From positions 202,658 to 266,657 of the forward strand of contig JASANG010000546.1 of the NCBI GenBank assembly GCA_030248215.1: 64,000 bases of DNA, read 5' to 3'. The number at the start of each line of letters is the position of its first letter. Positions within the stretch are counted from its first letter, which is position 1. The notes beneath the pieces are model-generated. The model did not search any database and was not told the origin of the DNA. It saw nothing but the letters and a program-made list of their open reading frames with translations. Of this stretch, positions 58,161 through 64,000 are shown one piece after another. The position numbers and the translations under genes are program-made. This stretch comes from Enoplolaimus lenunculus (Eukaryota > Nematoda > Enoplea > Enoplida > Thoracostomopsidae).

Positions 58161-60919
58161 ATTGTATATAATCCGTTGGGCGGCCGCAGTAGCGGCTCCA
58201 CCGACCGATAGTTATTCTGTAGCTGTATTATGGCGCAGTGTGGGCTAAGATTTGTCAAGTTCAGTAGAAACTCCATGCCAGATTCTTCGGCACCCAGCCG
58301 CTGCATTACCGGATTAGTTATGTATGCTGGTAACTGATGGATGTCCCCCATTAAAATGATCTGTCCCGCTGCTGCCAAAGGCAGAATAACGGACATGCGC
58401 GGCAGGTCAACTGAAGCCGCTTCGTCGATCACGACGAGGTCAAATTTACTCTGACCGAAATTTGGTTGACCTTTTTGGTGATGATAAACATCAAGGGTGT
58501 TCACCATGTCCATTATTGCCAAATCCATTGTACAGATTATGATCTTATGCATAAGCAGGGCAGTGCCTGAGCTCACCTCGCGCATGCCGGTATGTCCAGT
58601 TCTGTTTGGGTCAGGTTTAGTGGCAGAATACGGTATCAGGTCCGGGTCAAGCAGTGTAACGTCGTAGCCACGCCGGACATACCGCAGAACCCTGTCTGGC
58701 GGCACACCAGTACTCGCTTCACTAAGCGTTTTCAAATTTTGAACAATTTTCAAGGCCAAAATGTTTGCCGCTGCGTTAGTACTGGTCACACATAGAATGC
58801 GTTTGTTGGAATCGGAATTGCTCAGGGTCGACAGTGTGCAGGCGAGACTACTTGTTTTGCCTCTACCCGGTGGAGCTTTGCATAAAACAAGTTTAGTACC
58901 CGAAACAACAGAGTTGGCAACCAACTGCTGTTCGGCATTCAGCCAATTTAGGTGACCCGCATCGGTGATAGCTATTTTAGGCCAAGTGTTCGTATGTTGA
59001 CTGACAGCACCTGTGACTCCACAAAACAGTAACTCATATAAGGAATGCCAAGAATTTCGGAACAGTTCTAGAAACAACTTTCGGCGACTCAGCTCGGCAA
59101 GACGAATGCGCTGCTCATCAGACAATGAAACCGCGGCGTCTCCACTCTGGAGAGACTGACCGTTGTCCCCAGGAGCAGTCGCTTCGTCTGGCTCCGCTGA
59201 GTCAGGAGGTGACTGATAAATTACATTTGTCAACAGAGCGGTCAAATATTCGACAGCGGGTCCGGTTAGCGGAGCAACGTACAGATCTTCGTACTGTCTA
59301 ACTCCCCCACGGCCATCAGAGAACACACGTCTTGTACCCACATTAAGTTTCAGGACAACAATGGTGTTTGTCTCATCATGTGGCCCGGAACCCACCAATG
59401 CTGCCAAATACTTGAAACGCCAATTAGGATTCATCAGCCGAACTAGTGATCCACTTAAGCGAACATTACTCAGCTGCCTAGAATCCACCAGTGCTGTCAG
59501 GAACAAAGAATCCGCAGGTGACTTATGGAAGTCCGCAAGGTCGCCAGGTGAGCGAAGGTCTATCTGTTCTAGCTCAGCCAGTGTTGTATACTGTAGCGAC
59601 TTAAGCCGGACGCGGGGAGGGTCATCCTCCTCGTACTGCAACTGTCCAAGCAACTCGGCCAGGGCTCTTAGTGGAAAATTATTCACGGTCACCGGTTGCG
59701 TAGGGTCCAACAACGGAAGTACGCTATCGCTACTAACGTCTCTAGGCAACTGTGGGTAAGCAGGTAGGTCATGTGCAACAGTGCGTAAGCAGGGTTCCGA
59801 TAAATTGGATGTAAAGTGTGCCCAAACTTCGAAATATGGGGCCAAAAGCGGATCAGTTATTTTCACAGGCTTACAAGTACGGTTCATGGTCCCCTGTTCC
59901 CCTTTTTCGTTCGGTACCCCTTCACTGCTTTCAGGCAGCATAGACAACCGGCCTCTCTGGCCCGGATCGGGTCGAGTTTTGGTGCGAATACTGTCTAGCG
60001 TCTGAATTATAAGATGTGCAAGCGCATCGTCGTAGTAATCCCACTGAATAACCACAGCAAAGGGAAGATACCGGGTGACACTATCCCGCGAGATGTATTC
60101 CACCCAAAACTGAAATTCAAAGTAGTGAAAACCCAACCGACCATCACAAGGCAAAGGTACATTGAAATACGATGTTGAATGAGGTGGTGCCGTATGGATT
60201 GGGTGACTACCACACTCCGAAGAAGCGTTCGGGCCAGCCATAAATATCGGTAATGGTACCCGCGAGTTAGTTACAACCTCAAATGTTAGAATCGGGAGGT
60301 ACCCACAGTCAGAATTACCCGTAATTGTCGGAAGTTCCCCTTCACTGTTTGCCCAGCCTGCAGTACGGGCAAACCGTGCGTCACCATTGGTCACCCTGGA
60401 GAAATTAATCACCACCCAGCTCGAAAAACGGGCCTTTTTCAGTTCCTTTCTAGAACCTATCCGGTGACTCCCAATCCACTTCTGGTGCTCAGAAATTAAC
60501 AGGCCCACAGGCGCGAAACGAAATTTTTGTAACTGCGCGCTCTGCAGGTGATATTTAGAAGTGAAATGCTCAAACCCACTAATCAGCTCCTTGCAAATCG
60601 GACACCGTGTAAGAAGGCTAATCGGAAGCTGTGGCGGTCGCACGCTGTACAGCAACTGCTGCGATAATGTCAACCATAGTAATGGTTCCCAGGGGTCACT
60701 CCAAGACGTCAAATTGAGCCCACGTAATGAAAACTGTAGTGAATGTAGGGGCAAGTAAACAGAAATGCAGTGTTGCGACAAAACACTCTGAACCTGAGTA
60801 CTCGACTCAGGCATAGCAGCAATAACAGCCAGACATGCACCAACCACCTGTGATACCGTTTGTGGTATCTCAAACCGAGTGTTATACTGCTCCACTGCAT
60901 CTATGTTGGCCTCAGCCAT
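58148..60919 (-). CDS. UPF1-like SF1 helicase with N-terminal zinc-finger-like motif, N-terminal and RecA1 part
   Basis: The start is ATG at 60919 in a strong context (GCCATGG). Near residues 106-124 is a C-x2-C-x8-H-x5-H pattern (RCPICKELISGFEHFTSKYH). A long unrecognised region of about 500 residues follows. The helicase core begins with the Q-motif-like LNAEQQLVANSVVSG, Walker A APPGRGKTSS near residue 685, TSTNAAANILA (motif Ia), Walker B VVIDEAAS near residue 830, GDIHQLPAY (motif III) and QLQNNYRS (motif IV-like). DEAA and the motif order point to the UPF1/NAM7/DNA2 group, which unwinds RNA or DNA. There are no introns, and G+C is visibly higher than in flanking DNA. The second RecA half follows downstream in another frame. 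Confidence 0.85.
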   Translation of the reverse strand: MAEANIDAVEQYNTRFEIPQTVSQVVGACLAVIAAMPESSTQVQSVLSQHCISVYLPLHSLQFSLRGLNLTSWSDPWEPLLWLTLSQQLLYSVRPPQLPISLLTRCPICKELISGFEHFTSKYHLQSAQLQKFRFAPVGLLISEHQKWIGSHRIGSRKELKKARFSSWVVINFSRVTNGDARFARTAGWANSEGELPTITGNSDCGYLPILTFEVVTNSRVPLPIFMAGPNASSECGSHPIHTAPPHSTSYFNVPLPCDGRLGFHYFEFQFWVEYISRDSVTRYLPFAVVIQWDYYDDALAHLIIQTLDSIRTKTRPDPGQRGRLSMLPESSEGVPNEKGEQGTMNRTCKPVKITDPLLAPYFEVWAHFTSNLSEPCLRTVAHDLPAYPQLPRDVSSDSVLPLLDPTQPVTVNNFPLRALAELLGQLQYEEDDPPRVRLKSLQYTTLAELEQIDLRSPGDLADFHKSPADSLFLTALVDSRQLSNVRLSGSLVRLMNPNWRFKYLAALVGSGPHDETNTIVVLKLNVGTRRVFSDGRGGVRQYEDLYVAPLTGPAVEYLTALLTNVIYQSPPDSAEPDEATAPGDNGQSLQSGDAAVSLSDEQRIRLAELSRRKLFLELFRNSWHSLYELLFCGVTGAVSQHTNTWPKIAITDAGHLNWLNAEQQLVANSVVSGTKLVLCKAPPGRGKTSSLACTLSTLSNSDSNKRILCVTSTNAAANILALKIVQNLKTLSEASTGVPPDRVLRYVRRGYDVTLLDPDLIPYSATKPDPNRTGHTGMREVSSGTALLMHKIIICTMDLAIMDMVNTLDVYHHQKGQPNFGQSKFDLVVIDEAASVDLPRMSVILPLAAAGQIILMGDIHQLPAYITNPVMQRLGAEESGMEFLLNLTNLSPHCAIIQLQNNYRSVEPLLRPPNGLYTMKHR

Positions 60920-60934
60920 GGCACACTTAATCAA

Positions 60935-61310
60935 TTTGGCAATAAATAAACAATATGTTTACGGGCACGTGTTTATTCACCGGTGTAAGAACGGCATAAG
61001 AAAATTACAACTGGTTAGGGTCCCAGATGGGAAATACGCAAATGGCACCGATGTCACACATTGCTGTTGGTCCAAAGCTTAGCGTGTGTAAGGCGAAGCG
61101 CGTGTATTTTTTCTTAAACTAGATCAACAACGACTCTGCGCTTAGTTCCTAGGTGTTCTGTTTGTCTGATAATAAATTAGTTAATTTCAAGTAACTTACT
61201 ACTTTAACTTTGGGTTCTGAAATTAAACAAATAATAACACATATAAATATAGCATGTCAAGCACAACAAAGAAATATATTCTTGCCGGTCGTATTCTCAG
61301 CGCAACGGGT
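60935..61310. other. Gap between helicase start and the second Gypsy element
   Basis: This 0.4 kb should hold both the helicase promoter and the 3' end of the right-hand Gypsy element. I could not fix an LTR: no convincing polypurine tract or paired TG...CA ends are visible, and the other LTR lies beyond the window. A minus-sense GAATAAACACGTG near 60970 may act as a poly(A) signal for the retroelement. Confidence 0.35.
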
Positions 61311-61313
61311 AGC

Positions 61314-64000
61314 CTATTTAACACTTTGAGACCGTAACTGGTACCTCGGTGAACTCTGATTGTTGTTGCTCGATTGCGCGACTAACTCTAAGCTTTGGGT
61401 TACCTCAGGATTAGCAACAGCCTCGACAGCAACCTCGGCTTCCTCGGCTGACAATGTACGGGGTGTTATGTCGCCATCCAAATTATGCTCCAAATTTTCG
61501 ATTACAGATTCAGTTGTTTCCTGGGTTCCGCGCAACTTTGGGACATAAGGGCCGGAGAACGGCTTTAGGCGTTCAACATGAACTCGTTTAGACCCTTCCC
61601 GTGGATTTGAAATGGATTTAATAACTACATCGGGATATTTAAGTTCGATAATCTCATACAACCCGTGCCATTCATATCCCAACTTTCGAGTCTTGCCCTT
61701 ATGTTGAAAAGGTATGTGCAACCAAACTTTTTGACCCACATAGAAATTTGGCTCTACAGCCTTTCGGTCATGATAGAATTTCATCTGGGTTTGTGCCTGC
61801 TTAATGTTTTGCTCCGCCAGTGTCCATGCATTTTTCAAATAAAGTTGAATATCACGAAAATAATCATCCTCGTCTAAATACTTTACATTGCTAATTGGAA
61901 GTTCCGTATCTATGGGCAACCTAGGCTGCCTTCCATAAACTAATTCAAATGGACTAAACTTAGTTGACTCATTTACACTGACACGATATGCAAAACAGGC
62001 AAACGGCACAAACTCATCCCAGGTCCTCTGCGCTACATCGACATACTGCGAAACCATGTTCATAAAAGTCCTATTTATACGCTCAACTACTCCATTAGTT
62101 TGTGGACGATAAGGGGTACTAAATACTTTTCTAGTTCCAGTTAATTTACAAATTTGATCTACAAGTTCACTTCGAAAATTTGGGGCATTATCACTAACTA
62201 ATTCAGAAGGTGCCGAATGTCTACATACAACCTCGGTCATAAATAGTTTCGCAATAGTCGTTGCTTTTTGATCTGGGGTACAAATTGCCTCTGGGTACTT
62301 AGTAAAACGATCAATAAAAATTACAACATATTTATTACCATTATATGTCTGCGGCAAAGGTCCTAAAACATCGACATGATAAGCATAATTAGGTAGTACG
62401 GTAGGGATTGGCTGTAAAGGTGCTTTGTGTTTAAACCCCCCAGTCTTACGCCTACTACACTCAATACAGGACTTACACCAGGACACCACATCACTGTACA
62501 TTCCGTCCCAATAATACTTAGGCAATAGTTTCTGATATGTCTTAGCAGCTCCCAAATGCTGTCCACCCACCACGTCATCGTGGTGAGCCGACATAATTTC
62601 TTCTCGCATACTAAAGGGTACTACTAACTGTTCCCATATCACACCAGTCCGATGCTTCGGTACCGGGTAATGATGGTACAGTACATGGTCTCGTACTATG
62701 AAACGTGGTTCTATCAGAGCAAAACGTGTAGCCAGTTTATCATCATCTGGTTTCTTGCCAGATTCTATATATGCTTTGAGCATCTTTAACTCCGGATCCT
62801 GTTCCTGTCGCGGTGCAAACTCGCAAGAACTTGAGTTCCCTTGAGTGTCTTCTGTGTCTGAGGCATTAATGATATAGGCGAACTTAATGTCATCAGGGTC
62901 TTCGACAGGTGAATGGCTAGATTCATGTTCTACACGGGACAAGGCGTCAACATGAGCCATATTTTTTCCAGCTCGGTGTTCCACGGTAAAGTCGTATTCT
63001 GTGAGGGCCAAAGCCCAGCGTTGCAGACGTCCCGAGGCGTTTTTATTGGTTAACAACCACCTAAGTGCTGAATGATCAGTAAAAATGGTTACATGTTGAC
63101 CATATATGTAGTTCCTAAAGTATTTCATGAAATAAACTACTGCTAACGCCTCTAATTCTGTGGTAGTGTAGTTACGCTCAGCTTTCTGCAATAAGCGGCT
63201 GCCAAAGGCAATAGGGTGCATCTTATCATCGTCTCCTTTTTGGGACAACACCGCACCAATGGCTTTTCCACTGGCGTCAGTTTCCAAGTAGTATGGTTTA
63301 TTTGGATCTGCTATTTGTAAAATTGGCGGAGTCATAAGTTTCTGCTTGAGGTGCAGAAAGGCTTTCTCAGCCTCTTCGTTCCACTTAAACTGTTTAAGAG
63401 TACTAGTTAATTGGCTTAATGGTCGTGCAATTGCTGCAAAGTCCTTAATAAATCGACGGTAATAACTACAAAACCCCAAGAAACTACGCACCGAAGTAAT
63501 ATCAGTTGGAATTGGATAGTGTTCAACAGCAGCAACTTTCTTTGGGTCTGGCTGTAAGCCAGCTGCTGAGATAATATGTCCTAAGTATGGGACCTCATTA
63601 CGCAAAAACTCGCATTTAGATGGCTTAATTTTTAAACCAACTTGTCTTAGACGTTCAAAAACTAATCTCAATCGCCTTAAGTGTTCCTCAAATGTGTCAG
63701 AAAACACGCATATGTCATCTATATAAATCAGGCATATGCGTTCTACAAGCCCACGTAATGTTGCTTCTAGTGTTCGCTGAAATGTAGCAGGGGCGTTACA
63801 GAGACCAAATGGCATTTTTGTAAATTGGTAGAGACCCGCAGGGGTAATAAAAGCTGTCTTTTCTACGGAATCAGGAGCCATGGGTACTTGCCAGTAACCT
63901 GAAATTAAGTCCATTACACTGAAGTATTTAGCCTGGCCAACACACTCCAAAAGGTCATTAATGTTTGGCAAAGGAAAGCAGTCCTTCTTAGTTACTGCAT
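61314..64000 (-). mobile_element. Ty3/Gypsy LTR retrotransposon, pol region, runs off the right edge
   Basis: The minus strand carries an open pol frame that enters from beyond base 64000 and stops at 61314. Reverse transcriptase has YFSVMDLISGYWQVP, FGLCNAPATFQ and YIDD near 63720. RNase H has YYLETDASGKAIGAVLSQ, ELEALAVVYF and FTDHSALRWLL. Integrase has an HHCC region, YHVDVLGPLP, ELVSDNAPNFRSE and YRPQTNGVVERINR, and a C-terminal part beginning VGQKVWLHIP. The visible frame looks whole, which suggests a recent insertion. Its sequence differs clearly from the element at the left edge, so the two belong to different Gypsy lineages. Gag and both LTRs are out of view or unresolved. Confidence 0.9.

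Noticed and set aside
56688-61040. GGTTAGGGTCC present at about 56688 and 61015 on the same strand, flanking the helicase block
   Set aside because: The surrounding sequence is unlike, so the two are not terminal repeats; an 11-base match can arise by chance.

Overview
The window looks like AT-rich genomic DNA of an invertebrate animal. The host genes have spliced exons with ordinary GT/AG junctions, introns of up to about 6 kb, and a dense load of LTR retrotransposons, hAT-like and other inverted-repeat DNA elements and tRNA-derived repeats. I cannot name the species. GCCTAA-like runs near 43.2 kb recall the nematode telomere repeat, but they are too degenerate to use as evidence.

Layout. 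(1) 1 to about 6.9 kb: a broken Ty3/Gypsy element on the + strand, with gag, protease, RT, RNase H and integrase still recognisable; its left end lies outside the window. (2) About 6.9-22.7 kb: no convincing gene, only decayed repeats. (3) 22.7-42.5 kb: a spliced + strand gene for a single-pass membrane protein. A V-like Ig domain is split over three exons, followed by a transmembrane exon, a short tyrosine-bearing cytoplasmic exon and a long Ser/Thr/Gln/His-rich tail exon. Its introns hold several well-preserved DNA elements, one of them a 2.67 kb hAT-like element with a perfect 8-bp target-site duplication. (4) 44.8-47.5 kb: a three-exon rhodopsin-class GPCR on the - strand, convergent with the Ig gene and also carrying transposons in its introns. 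(5) 47.5-56.3 kb: repeats, and a homopolymer stretch that looks like an assembly fault. (6) 56.3-60.9 kb, - strand: an intronless, visibly GC-richer block with a large UPF1-like SF1 helicase (N-terminal zinc-finger-like motif; frame interrupted once) followed by a complete NADAR (YbiA-like) protein. (7) 61.3 kb to the right edge: pol of a second, different Ty3/Gypsy element on the - strand, which looks whole as far as it can be seen.

How it fits together. The Ig protein and the GPCR are probably unrelated host surface proteins. The helicase-NADAR pair is the most unusual part: a nucleic-acid motor next to a family that handles ADP-ribose-type N-glycosidic bonds, same strand, no introns, base composition unlike its surroundings, beside a retroelement. 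Whether it is a host gene pair, a horizontally acquired module or the cargo of a mobile element cannot be settled from this window. I found the exon junctions by reading for splice signals and matching phase, so they are predictions.
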